Positions 1 through 8,472 of a DNA stretch of 51,240 nucleotides are shown one piece after another. This DNA comes from Synergistes sp. (GTDB taxonomy: Bacteria > Synergistota > Synergistia > Synergistales > Synergistaceae): positions 1-51,240 of the forward strand of contig JAFYJW010000011.1 of the NCBI GenBank assembly GCA_017537925.1. Reading direction: 5' to 3'. Under the pieces are notes generated by a model, which ran no database searches, was not told where the DNA came from, and worked only from the letters and a program-made list of their open reading frames with translations. The stretch's first letter is position 1; each line of letters starts with the position of its first letter. The translations under genes and the position numbers were made by a program.

Positions 1-573
1 GTTCCAGTCGACTACAGCGGTGATATTGGAAAGTTTTTCCTTTACGGCTATCCTGCGGGCCTCGGCGACCTGTCCCTTTACCTGTTCGCCGTCACCCATC
101 ACTACCCATGTGTGCGAACGGGATCCCCGCGCACGTGCTGCCAGCGCAAAACCGACGCCGGCGGCGAGTCCCTGCCCCAAGTTGCCGGTACCCCAGTCCA
201 CGCCGGGGACGTCGCGTTCCACATGCCCCTGATAAGGGCTTCCTGCGCGGCGGAAGTTGGCCGCCATCTCGTGCGCCGGGAAAAAGCCGTATTCGGCAAG
301 CGCCGCGTAAAAACCGGCTGAGGTATGGCCGTGGCTCACGACGATGCGGTCGCGGTCGGGAGAGTCCGCCGTCTCCGGCGAAACGTTTGCGGCGCCAAGC
401 AGAGTGATATAAATATCCAGCGACGAAAGAGCCCCCGCGGGGTGACCGCTCTTTGCGGCAGCGGTAGCGGCTACGGCCCAGACACGAGCGTCGCGGGCGG
501 CTTCACGCAGTTTTTCGGCACAGGCATCAGTGAGCGTCTCCGCTCTGAAATCTCGTATTTCTTCTACCTTCAT
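1..573 (-). CDS. Transketolase, N-terminal (ThDP-binding) subunit, C-terminus beyond the window
   Basis: The reading frame starts at ATG 571-573 and is open to the left edge, giving 191 residues that begin MKVEEIRDFRAE. Visible family features are SGHPAGALSSLDIY, then VVSHGHTSAG, then the thiamine-diphosphate motif beginning GDGEQVKGQ near residue 160 and ending in VVDWN. This matches the split transketolases, in which a roughly 270-residue N-terminal subunit is paired with a separate C-terminal subunit; the partner would lie left of the window. The enzyme transfers two-carbon ketol units in the non-oxidative pentose phosphate pathway. A GAGAGGCG ribosome site lies about ten bases before the ATG. 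The family is certain; that it is the split form is inferred from typical arrangement only. Confidence 0.9.
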   Translation of the reverse strand, partial: MKVEEIRDFRAETLTDACAEKLREAARDARVWAVAATAAAKSGHPAGALSSLDIYITLLGAANVSPETADSPDRDRIVVSHGHTSAGFYAALAEYGFFPAHEMAANFRRAGSPYQGHVERDVPGVDWGTGNLGQGLAAGVGFALAARARGSRSHTWVVMGDGEQVKGQVAEARRIAVKEKLSNITAVVDWN

Positions 574-772
574 TCAGAAAAACGCCTCTCAATCTTCCAA
601 TGAGAATCCGGAAGGAAAATCTTCCCCGCATAATTTTACAGCCAAATCGTATAACTGTGCGCATTTTATACCGACCTCCGTTTTATGAATTAAGCATCAC
701 TGCGGACTGCCGCACGGCGCGCCGTTCGTTGTAAAATATCCATGTACTCTCTGCCAAAGAGGAGGAAGTTCC

Positions 773-1720
773 TTGTATATTCTTGCCGCTCTGCTTCTTG
801 ATGCGATATTCGGCGACCCGAAACGTCTGCCTCATCCGGTGGTATTGATCGGGCGTCTCATTTCTTATTACGAAAAGATCCTTTATTCGCGCGGCGGGGA
901 CGCGAAAAGAAACGGCTTTATATTCTGCGCCGCGGTCATCGGAACGACTGCTGCGGCACTGTTTGCGCTGCTGTGTGCTGCAGGTATCGCAGGATCCTTT
1001 CTGCAGCGCGCGCTTGAGCTATACCTGCTTTACGCGGCTATCGCGTTCAAATCGCTGAAGGACGAATCGCTTCCCGTGGCAAGGGCGCTTGCGGCAGGGG
1101 ATCTTGCCGCCGCGCGCATATCTGTGGGAAGGATAGTGGGGCGCGACACGGAACGTCTGGATGAGGCGGGAGTGATACGCGCCTGCGTCGAAACGATAGC
1201 GGAAAGCTATATTGACGGCGTCGTTTCCGTGCTCTTCTGGGCCTTCGTCGGCGGGTTTTTCGGACAGGCCGCGCTTTTTGCATGGATATTCAAGGCCGCA
1301 AATACTATGGACTCCATGGTGGGCTACGATGACGCGCGCTATCATGATTTCGGATATGCCGCGGCAAAACTTGACGACATAATGAACTTCATCCCGGCGC
1401 GCCTGGGCGCGGCAACCGCCGTGGCGGGCGGCGCTCTCGGCGGCATGGACTACAGGCGCGCGTGGAGGATATTCCTGCGCGACAGGCTGAATCACAAGAG
1501 CCCGAACAGCGCGCACGCCGAAAGCGTCTTTGCAGGGCTGCTGGGCGTCCGTCTCGGGGGCGGCGCCTTTTACGGCGGAGAGTGGGAACCGCGTCCCTTC
1601 TTAGGCGACGACATTCGCAGCCCCGACCCCAACGATATAATTCGCGCGCACCACATTTTGAATCTCTCCGTCGCCGTATGCGCGGCTGTGATACTGCTTC
1701 TGCTGCGGGTGGGCCGGTAA
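773..1720 (+). CDS. cbiB: Adenosylcobinamide-phosphate synthase CbiB/CobD family
   Basis: This is an integral membrane protein of 315 residues, the usual length for CbiB. It opens with the family signature LDAIFGDPKRLPHPV and later has the conserved stretches GRDTERLDEAGVIRA, TIAESYIDG and NTMDSMVGY. The family attaches the aminopropanol (or phosphorylated aminopropanol) arm to adenosylcobyric acid in cobamide synthesis. The start is TTG at 773, chosen because GAGGAGG sits at a good distance upstream and the signature begins almost at once. The last base of its stop codon is the first base of the next start (TAATG), so translation is probably coupled with the downstream decarboxylase-like gene. 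Confidence 0.93.
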   Translation: MYILAALLLDAIFGDPKRLPHPVVLIGRLISYYEKILYSRGGDAKRNGFIFCAAVIGTTAAALFALLCAAGIAGSFLQRALELYLLYAAIAFKSLKDESLPVARALAAGDLAAARISVGRIVGRDTERLDEAGVIRACVETIAESYIDGVVSVLFWAFVGGFFGQAALFAWIFKAANTMDSMVGYDDARYHDFGYAAAKLDDIMNFIPARLGAATAVAGGALGGMDYRRAWRIFLRDRLNHKSPNSAHAESVFAGLLGVRLGGGAFYGGEWEPRPFLGDDIRSPDPNDIIRAHHILNLSVAVCAAVILLLLRVGR

Positions 1721-2742
1721 TGGAATTCCGACCGCACGGAGCAAACCCGCTGAAATTATATGAGCTCTTCGGAATCACGCCTCCGGAGAAGATATATGAT
1801 TTCAGCACCAACATCAGCGCCGTACCGCAAAAAAGCGGTTTTTCCCCGGATCTGCGCAGGATAACGGAGGATTATCCCGACGACGACTGCGCCGGGCTGC
1901 GCGATATCTTTTCCGCAAAATACGGCGCGGGAAAAGAAAATATCCTGATAACGAGCGGTTCCAACGAAGCTATATATATTATCGCGTCATACGCGGCAAG
2001 CCGCGAAAACTATATACTCCAGCCGGCATACGGCGAATATCTGCGCGCGCTTTCCGCATTCGGGGCAAAGCCGCGCAGTATAACAAACCTTGACGAAGCG
2101 TCTTTCACGGACGGAAGCACGGTGTGGATATGCAATCCGTGCAACCCGACCGGCGCTTTTATCAGCGACGCCGCGATATATCGCACGGCGGAGGCGCATC
2201 CGAATGTCACCTTCGTAACAGACGAGGCATACCGGGATTTTATATGGACCGAGGAAGAACTTCTGCCCTTTTCGCCGCGCCGGAACATCATCAGGCTGCG
2301 TTCTCTCACAAAGATATACGATATCTGCGGCGCGAGGGCCGGCTGCGTGCTGGCGGACGAAGGGACCATTGCATCCCTTAAGCTGCGTCAGCCGAGCTGG
2401 AGCGTAAGCGGACTCGCGCAGGAGGCAGCCGCGTTCTTCGCGTCGGACGCAGGTCTTATCGAACGCACAAAAAAATATTACTCCCGCGAGATACCGCGCT
2501 TCAGGAACGCTTTGGCCGCAGCAGGGCTTGTGACATTGCCCACGACGGTGAATTTTTTTCTGGCAAAGGTCTGTGACGACGAAGGGTTTATACGTTTTCT
2601 GCTTGAACGCGGCTGCGTCGTGCGTCACACACGCAACTTCCCCGGGCTTGACGGACGCTTCGTACGGATAGCGGCGCGCACCGAATGTGAAAACGACATA
2701 CTTGCGGCAGCCGTAAGAGAGTATCGTCAGACTGTCCGCTAA
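1720..2742 (+). CDS. cobD: Threonine-phosphate decarboxylase-like PLP enzyme (CobD/HisC family)
   Basis: The protein has 340 residues of the class I/II aminotransferase fold. Its N-terminus MEFRPHGAN is typical of CobD rather than HisC. Visible motifs are STNISAV, SGSNEAIYI (PLP phosphate region), NPCNPTGAFI, TDEAYRDF, and SLTKIYDICGARAG with the probable PLP lysine at residue 198. In cobamide synthesis CobD decarboxylates threonine phosphate to the (R)-1-amino-2-propanol phosphate arm, which CbiB attaches; the one-base overlap with cbiB supports this role. A histidinol-phosphate aminotransferase activity cannot be excluded by sequence alone. The frame remains open far upstream inside cbiB, but the start at 1720 gives the expected length. 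Confidence 0.82.
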   Translation: MEFRPHGANPLKLYELFGITPPEKIYDFSTNISAVPQKSGFSPDLRRITEDYPDDDCAGLRDIFSAKYGAGKENILITSGSNEAIYIIASYAASRENYILQPAYGEYLRALSAFGAKPRSITNLDEASFTDGSTVWICNPCNPTGAFISDAAIYRTAEAHPNVTFVTDEAYRDFIWTEEELLPFSPRRNIIRLRSLTKIYDICGARAGCVLADEGTIASLKLRQPSWSVSGLAQEAAAFFASDAGLIERTKKYYSREIPRFRNALAAAGLVTLPTTVNFFLAKVCDDEGFIRFLLERGCVVRHTRNFPGLDGRFVRIAARTECENDILAAAVREYRQTVR

Positions 2743-2782
2743 TGCGCGGAATGATCCGGCTCCCGCGCAGACACCGGAGCTT

Positions 2783-3484
2783 TTATTTTTTGCCCGCCGC
2801 GTACCACGGGAATTTTTCAGCCATTCCGGGGCGCCTCGGATAACCTTTCGGCGTAGGAGCGTTTTTATTCCACAGCACAAAATATCTGTCCATATCGGAA
2901 AGTTTATAGCCTATGATCTCCGGAGCGGAGAGCCCGAGCCTGTCCCACTTTCCGTGAACTGCTTCAAGCTCTTCCATGACACGCGGACCCTTGAACGCGA
3001 TGAGCATGCCCTTTGCCTTTACCAGAGGCATAAGGTATTCCGCAAGCATCCCGGCGGAGCATACCGCACGTGCTGCCGCCGCGTCGAACCTGCCGCCGTT
3101 CTTTTTCGCGTAATCCTCCGAACGGCAGCATTCCACCGTTACGTTCGCAAGTCCGAGCATCTCCGCGATTCTCTTTACCTGTGCGCATTTGCGCGCGATG
3201 CTGTCAAGCAGCGTTATCCTGATATCCTTTCTGCATATCGCCCATACTATGCCCGGAAGGCCGCCCCCGGTGCCGACGTCTATCACGCTGCGCTTCTCCC
3301 GCAGAAGAGGCAGCGCGTACGCGCAGTCGATTATATGCGAGTTCCACAGAGTATCCCCGTCGGACGGCCCAGTAAGACGCGCAAGTTCATTCGCCTTTAT
3401 AAGCAGCGAGACATACTGCCTTAATTTTTCTTCATTCTCCGAAATAATTTTTTCTATCTCTCCGGCGTCGATGCTTTTTGCCAT
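2783..3484 (-). CDS. rsmG: 16S rRNA (guanine527-N7)-methyltransferase RsmG
   Basis: The protein has 233 residues, within the family range. It contains the SAM-binding motif VIDVGTGGGLPGIVWAI, the preceding NSHIIDCAYALPLL, ARKCAQVKRIAEMLGL and the later ARAVCSAGMLAEYLMPLVK, all characteristic of RsmG/GidB. It methylates G527 of 16S rRNA in the cytoplasm. The frame could extend upstream to 3757, but I start at ATG 3482-3484 because a GGAGAAG ribosome site lies just before it and the family N-terminus begins there. It is convergent with cobD, with only 40 bases between the stops. Confidence 0.93.
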   Translation of the reverse strand: MAKSIDAGEIEKIISENEEKLRQYVSLLIKANELARLTGPSDGDTLWNSHIIDCAYALPLLREKRSVIDVGTGGGLPGIVWAICRKDIRITLLDSIARKCAQVKRIAEMLGLANVTVECCRSEDYAKKNGGRFDAAAARAVCSAGMLAEYLMPLVKAKGMLIAFKGPRVMEELEAVHGKWDRLGLSAPEIIGYKLSDMDRYFVLWNKNAPTPKGYPRRPGMAEKFPWYAAGKK

Positions 3485-3574
3485 AAAACTTCTCCGTTCA
3501 TGTGATAATAATAAAATGACAGCCGCGCGTGTATAATAATAATAGCACGACAGGCGCCTATGGGAGGCTATGCG

Positions 3575-4672
3575 ATGGAGACTTTTGAAAACGGCTCTAA
3601 GATAAAAAAAGGCATACTTAATATATTGGATCTCAGCGGCACATGGCGTGATATGGGGCGTCAGTACGGAGCGCTTGCCGCGGGCGAACTTCGCGATATG
3701 TACGACAAAGCCGCGGCAAATCTTCTGGATACGCTTCCCGATCCGCAGCTGATACACGAGAAGGCAGACAAACTTATAGCAAATTACCCGTTCAGATTCA
3801 AGGAGCTGATGCGCGGGCTGGCGGAAACGTCCGGTCTTTCGGCGGAAGAGCTGAAGTTAGTGAATGCCGCCGAAGTCATAGCCGCGGAATGCATCCTCCC
3901 GCCGCAGGGCACCGGAATTGCGGTATGGGGAGACTATTCCGCAGGTCCGCTTGTCTACGGGCGCAACTACGATTACCTTCCATGTTTCAAAGAGCTCTCC
4001 TGCGATCTTACCCTTGCTGCTTTCCATCCGGCGGACGGCTCCCTTTCCGTCGCCGCGATAGGCTACGCCGGAGAGATCTGCGCAGCGAACGCGATGAATG
4101 AAAAGGGTCTTTTCCTTGAGCTGAACAACGGGATGCCGTCGGGCGGCGCGCTGTGGTACGACAGCCGCGTCCCGGCCATCGCAGAACTGCTCGGCTTCAT
4201 GCTTGACTGTTCGACTCTTGACGAGATCGAAAGCGCGTTCCAGACCACGAGAGCGAACTTCGCATATATCGTCGGGGTCGCGGACGGGCAGACGGCACGC
4301 TGTTTCGAGTGGCCGGTATTCGACGTGAAGCTGCGCCTTTCGCATTCGCGTCCGGGGCTTACCGTTCTTACAAACCACTTCACCGAATTCTCATGGGGAC
4401 TGCCGCGTCCCGACGACCGGAAATACTGGCTGACCCGCACGCGCCGCACTAACCTGCTCAACCTCGCCAAACACTTCAAGGGCACGATAAACGAAACGGT
4501 AATGAAAAACATAATGGATACCAAGATCGACGAACTGGGAGCCACGACCGATTCCACGCTCTATCAGCTCGTCGCGGTGCCCGAAAGGTACGAGCTGTGG
4601 TTCAAGATCCCCGGAGAGCAGGAGTGGACCGCCATCGATATGAAAGAGATCCTCAGGCCGAGAAAGGACTGA
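3575..4672 (+). CDS. C45/acyltransferase-like Ntn hydrolase family protein with doubtful nucleophile
   Basis: The protein has 365 residues. The N-terminal part (GTWRDMGRQYGALAAGELRDM) and the central block (GIAVWGDYSAGPLVYGRNYDY, about residues 112-131) resemble peptidase family C45/acyl-CoA:6-aminopenicillanate acyltransferase-like Ntn hydrolases. FLELNNGMPSGG and LTNHF fit the same fold. These enzymes normally self-cleave before a cysteine nucleophile and then hydrolyse or transfer amide-linked acyl groups. Here the position expected for that cysteine reads GTG rather than CTS or CSS, so activity is uncertain. I use ATG 3575 because GGGAGG lies seven bases upstream; an ATG at 3560 precedes that site. 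The FGGY kinase starts five bases downstream, so the two are co-transcribed. The substrate is unknown. Confidence 0.7.
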   Translation: METFENGSKIKKGILNILDLSGTWRDMGRQYGALAAGELRDMYDKAAANLLDTLPDPQLIHEKADKLIANYPFRFKELMRGLAETSGLSAEELKLVNAAEVIAAECILPPQGTGIAVWGDYSAGPLVYGRNYDYLPCFKELSCDLTLAAFHPADGSLSVAAIGYAGEICAANAMNEKGLFLELNNGMPSGGALWYDSRVPAIAELLGFMLDCSTLDEIESAFQTTRANFAYIVGVADGQTARCFEWPVFDVKLRLSHSRPGLTVLTNHFTEFSWGLPRPDDRKYWLTRTRRTNLLNLAKHFKGTINETVMKNIMDTKIDELGATTDSTLYQLVAVPERYELWFKIPGEQEWTAIDMKEILRPRKD

Positions 4673-4677
4673 CCGTC

Positions 4678-6213
4678 ATGGGAAAGTATTATATCGCGTT
4701 CGACTGCGGCACGATGGGTACAAAGACCGCGCTGTACAGCATAGATTCGACGCGCGTCGCCGAAGCCTACCGTGAAAACAGGATATCCTACCCGCGTCCC
4801 GGCTGGGCCGAGATGGACGCAAACGGCTTCGTCGAAAACGTGCGCGAGGGCGTCAGGGAATGCCTGGCCAAGTCCGGCATAAACCCCGCGGAAGTACGCG
4901 GGATATCCGCAAGCGGCATTATATGCGGCATCGTTGGAATAGACGATGACTGGAAGCCGGTGACTCCGTTCGTACCTTATCTCGACAGCAGATCGGCCGG
5001 AGAAGCCGCGTGGGTGCGTGAAAACGTCGAGCCGGTATGGATAGAGGAAAGCGGCAACGCGATAGTCGACGAATTCATGCCGCCTATGATACTGCGCTGG
5101 TTCCTGAATCAGTACGGCGGCTTCCGCAAGACGGCGGTAAAGGTCGTAAACAACGGCCCCTTCGTGCTGGGCACGCTTGCGGGACTTTCCGCAAAAGACG
5201 CCTTCCTTGACTGGGCCACGATGTCCGGCTGGCTGATCGGCTACGACGCCAAAAAGCGCGACTGGTCGCGCAGACAGACGAAAGCGCTCGGCATACCCGA
5301 CGAGATACTGCCCCGCATAGTAAAGCCGTGGGAAGTCGTCGGTTTCCTCTGCCGCTCTGAAGCTGAAAAGATGGGGCTTCCGGCAGGCATACCGATAGCG
5401 GCCGGCGCGGGAGATACGATGCAGTCCGCCCTTGCGTCCGGGCTGTTCGAACCGGGACTTGCCACCGACGTGGCAGGGACGGCGTCGATATTTGCCGTGG
5501 CCGTAAAGGAAGCCGACAGGAGGATAACGGAAGCGCCGGGCATGATGTTTGCGACCGGGACCCTGCCGGACGCATACTTCTACTGGAGCATGATACGGGC
5601 CGGCGGGCTTTCCCTTCGCTGGTTCCGCGACAGCATCGCAGACCGTGCCGGAGACCCGATGTTCTACGCGGAGATGGACACGCTTGCCGCAGACGTGCCG
5701 CCCGGTTCGCGCGGGCTGCTCTTCTACCCGTACCTTCAGGGGGCAGGCCCGGATATGCCGGGAGCATGCGGAGTCTTCGCGGGGCTCTTCGGCGTCAGCG
5801 ACCGGGCCGCTATGTGGCGCTCGATACTTGAAGCGATAGCATTCGAATACGCTCAAATGATAAAGATCTACAGAAAATGCGGCATCCCGCTGAACGAGAT
5901 AATCGGGACCGAAGGCGGGAGCAAAAGCCCTCTGTGGACGCAGATAAAGGCCGACATCTTAGGCGGCGCATACAACATCCCGACGCGGAGCGAGGGCGGG
6001 CTTATGGCCGACGTCGCCGTTGCCGCGCACGCGGTGGGAGACATTGCCGATATAAAAGAAACGATGAAGCAGTGGGTGACATTCCGCGGCCGTTTCGAAC
6101 CGGACCAGAAGAACGCCGAGATCTACCGGAAGATCTTCGAAGAGCGCCAGCGCCTTCTTGACGGGCCGATGAAAGAGCTTTTCGCTGCCCTCGCGAGGGT
6201 AAGGAACATTTAA
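4678..6213 (+). CDS. FGGY-family carbohydrate kinase (xylulokinase-like)
   Basis: This 511-residue protein has both FGGY domains. The N-terminal phosphate-binding motif DCGTMGTKTALYS is at residues 8-20. GWAEMDANGF and VRGISASG follow. GAGDTMQSALASGL (about residue 243) and DVAGTASIF mark the second domain, and EGGSKSPLWTQIKADILG lies near residue 408. The family phosphorylates sugars or polyols with ATP; closest in pattern are xylulokinase-like members, but the exact substrate cannot be read from the sequence. The start at ATG 4678 follows the stop of the Ntn-hydrolase-like gene by five bases, so the two probably serve one small catabolic pathway. No sugar transporter or isomerase is adjacent. 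Confidence 0.85.
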   Translation: MGKYYIAFDCGTMGTKTALYSIDSTRVAEAYRENRISYPRPGWAEMDANGFVENVREGVRECLAKSGINPAEVRGISASGIICGIVGIDDDWKPVTPFVPYLDSRSAGEAAWVRENVEPVWIEESGNAIVDEFMPPMILRWFLNQYGGFRKTAVKVVNNGPFVLGTLAGLSAKDAFLDWATMSGWLIGYDAKKRDWSRRQTKALGIPDEILPRIVKPWEVVGFLCRSEAEKMGLPAGIPIAAGAGDTMQSALASGLFEPGLATDVAGTASIFAVAVKEADRRITEAPGMMFATGTLPDAYFYWSMIRAGGLSLRWFRDSIADRAGDPMFYAEMDTLAADVPPGSRGLLFYPYLQGAGPDMPGACGVFAGLFGVSDRAAMWRSILEAIAFEYAQMIKIYRKCGIPLNEIIGTEGGSKSPLWTQIKADILGGAYNIPTRSEGGLMADVAVAAHAVGDIADIKETMKQWVTFRGRFEPDQKNAEIYRKIFEERQRLLDGPMKELFAALARVRNI

Positions 6214-6252
6214 GAAACGGAGCGCACAAGGCCTGCTTCGGCACGCCGGAAA

Positions 6253-7581
6253 ATGGGGATATTAAACGGCGTTAAATTTTCGATATACGTACAGGGCTGC
6301 CGCACCAATCAGTATGAGGGCGAAGCGATAGCCGCGGCGCTCGAAGCGGAAGGAGCCGTCCGCAGCGGGACTCTTCCCGAAGTGATCGTGATAGTCAGCT
6401 GCACGGTGACGGCAACGGCAGACAGCAAATGCCGCAAACTGATAAGAAGGGCGCGCCGCGAGCATCCCGATGCGGTCATAGCCGTATGCGGATGCTACGC
6501 TCAGAAAATGACGGAAGAAGAGCGTGTCCGTCTCGGCGCAGATATAGTCGCAGGCAACCGCCTGAAGCACATGCTGCCCGGACTGATAGAAAAAAGTCTC
6601 GCTGGCAGCGGCCCTTCATTCATCAAAAGCTGCGATCTTAAAAACAATACTGACTGGGACGCACTGTCGCTGGACAGGCCGCGTCTGCATACGCGCGCGT
6701 TCCTGAAGGTCCAGGACGGATGCGCCCACTGCTGTTCCTACTGCATAGTTCCCTCCGTGCGCGGGAAGCCGGTATCACGCCCGATAGAAGACGCAGCCGC
6801 GGAGGCGCGCCGCATAACAGAGGGCGGATGTCCGGAGATCGTGCTTACAGGCGTACATTTAGGGCTTTACCGGGACCTTCCTCTGCTTGTCAGAAAGATA
6901 GCGTCGCTTCCCGGGATAAAGAGGATCCGCTTCGGTTCGATAGAACCCTTTGCGGTGACCGACGGCCTGCTCAGGGAGCTCGCGGGCTGCGAGGCATTCT
7001 GCAGGCATCTGCATATGCCGCTTCAGTCCGGCGACGACGGCGTGCTTGCCTCGATGAGGCGCGGCTACCGCGCGGCCGAATTCGCAAAAATAACGGAGCA
7101 GGCCCGCGCGATACTGGGAGAGGAGCTTCACATAAGCACGGACCTGATGGTCGGCTTTCCTTCGGAAGATGAAAAGGCTTTCGCCCGCAGCCTGGATTTT
7201 GTACGCGGGCAGAAGTTCGGCAAGGTACATGTCTTCCCCTATTCGCCAAGATCCGGCACCGACGCCGCGGCGATGCCGCAGCAGGATGAGCATGCGGTAC
7301 GATACCGCACCGAAGAAGCGCTTCGGCTGGCTTCGGAGCTGCACGAAGCTTTCTGCTCCCGCTGGATAGGCAGAGAATGCGTGATACTGACGGAAGAAAC
7401 GGACGGTTCTTACGTTAGGGGGCTTACCGGGAACTATATCCGCGTCACGGCAAAGGCTCACGCAGAGGTGAATGAACTCGTCCGCGCCGTTCCGTCAAAG
7501 TACCTGCAGGAAGGTCTTGTTACCGACGAGAGCTGCGCAGACGCGGCGCGGCGCTTCCGGCATTCCTGCGACATAAGCTAA
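6253..7581 (+). CDS. mtaB: tRNA t6A37 methylthiotransferase MtaB
   Basis: The protein has 442 residues with the three-part architecture of methylthiotransferases. The N-terminal UPF0004 domain contains GCRTNQYEGEA with Cys16, VSCTVTA and CGCYAQK, whose cysteines hold the auxiliary 4Fe-4S cluster. The radical SAM domain has Cys157, Cys161 and Cys164 in CAHCCSYC, followed by RGKPVSRP, typical of the family. A C-terminal TRAM-like segment contains TGNYIRV. MtaB converts t6A37 to ms2t6A37 in tRNAs decoding ANN codons. The N-terminal GCRTNQYE matches MtaB better than MiaB or RimO. No strong ribosome site is visible before ATG 6253. Confidence 0.88.
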   Translation: MGILNGVKFSIYVQGCRTNQYEGEAIAAALEAEGAVRSGTLPEVIVIVSCTVTATADSKCRKLIRRARREHPDAVIAVCGCYAQKMTEEERVRLGADIVAGNRLKHMLPGLIEKSLAGSGPSFIKSCDLKNNTDWDALSLDRPRLHTRAFLKVQDGCAHCCSYCIVPSVRGKPVSRPIEDAAAEARRITEGGCPEIVLTGVHLGLYRDLPLLVRKIASLPGIKRIRFGSIEPFAVTDGLLRELAGCEAFCRHLHMPLQSGDDGVLASMRRGYRAAEFAKITEQARAILGEELHISTDLMVGFPSEDEKAFARSLDFVRGQKFGKVHVFPYSPRSGTDAAAMPQQDEHAVRYRTEEALRLASELHEAFCSRWIGRECVILTEETDGSYVRGLTGNYIRVTAKAHAEVNELVRAVPSKYLQEGLVTDESCADAARRFRHSCDIS

Positions 7582-7599
7582 ATGATGCGTTTATCGTTG

Positions 7600-7629
7600 T
7601 TGACAAAATGAGTTCGTATCCTCCATAAT
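7600..7629 (+). promoter_or_regulatory. Probable sigma70 promoter of rpsU-yqeY
   Basis: TTGACA at 7600-7605 and CATAAT at 7624-7629 are separated by 18 bases, about 100 bases upstream of rpsU and just after the mtaB stop. Both boxes are close to consensus, but a computed score would be needed to rank it. Confidence 0.55.
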
Positions 7630-7732
7630 AATCAAATGCTGATAACTTGAATAACATCCGGCGGCATATTTCTATTTGATGCGGAGAATTTTTCGCTGAG
7701 ATGTTATCCCCGGTTGAAAGGGGGGAATGTTG

Positions 7733-7921
7733 ATGACCACCGTAACCAGACGCGACAATGAGTCGATTGAAGACGCCCTCAAACGTTTCAAGAGAGAGAT
7801 TCGTAAGGTTGGTGTGCTTCGTGAGGCCAAGAGGCATGAACATTACGAAAAGCCAAGCGAAATCAAAAAGCGCAAGAAAGCCGAAATGGCGCGCAACAGA
7901 GGCAGGAGGGCCGATTATTAA
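7733..7921 (+). CDS. rpsU: 30S ribosomal protein S21
   Basis: This 62-residue, highly basic protein has the S21 pattern: DNESIEDALKRFKRE near the N-terminus, GVLREAKRHEHYEKPSE in the middle and a lysine/arginine-rich tail, KKRKKAEMARNRGR. S21 joins the small ribosomal subunit late and helps initiation. ATG 7733 is preferred over ATG 7727 because the AAAGGGGGG ribosome site then has a normal seven-base spacing. yqeY follows two bases after the stop, a common rpsU-yqeY pairing. Confidence 0.95.
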   Translation: MTTVTRRDNESIEDALKRFKREIRKVGVLREAKRHEHYEKPSEIKKRKKAEMARNRGRRADY

Positions 7922-7923
7922 CT

Positions 7924-8388
7924 ATGTCTGATCTTGCAGCAAGGATTCAAAGCGACCTTGTCGCCGCAATGAAAAATAAAGACGAGCTTGTTCTTTCCGT
8001 TCTCCGCATGCTTAAAGCGGCGATGCAGATGCTTCAGGCCGAGAAGGGCAAAGAATACTCTCTTACTGACGACGACGTTCTGACCCTTGTCAGGCGCCTC
8101 ATCAAACAGAGGAACGAGGCCGCCGAAATGTACAGGCAGGGCGGCGCGGAAGACCGCGCCGAGCGCGAGCTGGCAGAGGCCGAGGTGCTGAAATCCTACC
8201 AGCCGGCACAGCTTTCCGATGAGGAAGTTATGGCAGCCGTGGCGAAAGCCGCCGCAGAGGTCAATGCGTCCGGCATGAAAGACATGGGAAAAGTAATGGG
8301 CAAAACGATGGCAGCCGTAAAAGGTCTCGCCGACGGAAACAGAGTAAAGGCGGCAGTAAAGCAGTATCTGGAACAGCTGGCGCAGTAA
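7924..8388 (+). CDS. GatB/YqeY domain protein
   Basis: The protein has 154 residues and matches the YqeY family: IQSDLVAAMKNKDE, LSVLRMLKAAM, LVRRLIKQRNEAAEMYRQGG and LKSYQPAQLSDEE are all characteristic, and the C-terminal MGKVMGKTMAAVKGLADG matches the tail seen in GatB. The family resembles the tRNA-binding tail of the amidotransferase GatB, but its own function is not established. It is co-transcribed with rpsU, and a strong terminator follows the stop. Confidence 0.92.
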   Translation: MSDLAARIQSDLVAAMKNKDELVLSVLRMLKAAMQMLQAEKGKEYSLTDDDVLTLVRRLIKQRNEAAEMYRQGGAEDRAERELAEAEVLKSYQPAQLSDEEVMAAVAKAAAEVNASGMKDMGKVMGKTMAAVKGLADGNRVKAAVKQYLEQLAQ

Positions 8389-8410
8389 GCTCGAATCTGG
8401 AAAAGAACAA

Positions 8411-8447
8411 AACGCCGGAGGCCAGCGCTTCTCCGGCGTTATTTTTT
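8411..8447 (+). terminator. Rho-independent terminator after yqeY
   Basis: AACGCCGGAG and CTCCGGCGTT form a ten-base-pair stem around a ten-base loop, followed by ATTTTTT. It ends the rpsU-yqeY unit. Confidence 0.9.
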
Positions 8448-8472
8448 ACCTGTGAGGGGAGGAACAGACAAA

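Noticed and set aside
4564-5856. 430-residue minus-strand frame across the FGGY kinase
   Set aside because: It is antisense to a clear FGGY kinase and has no recognisable motif or ribosome site.
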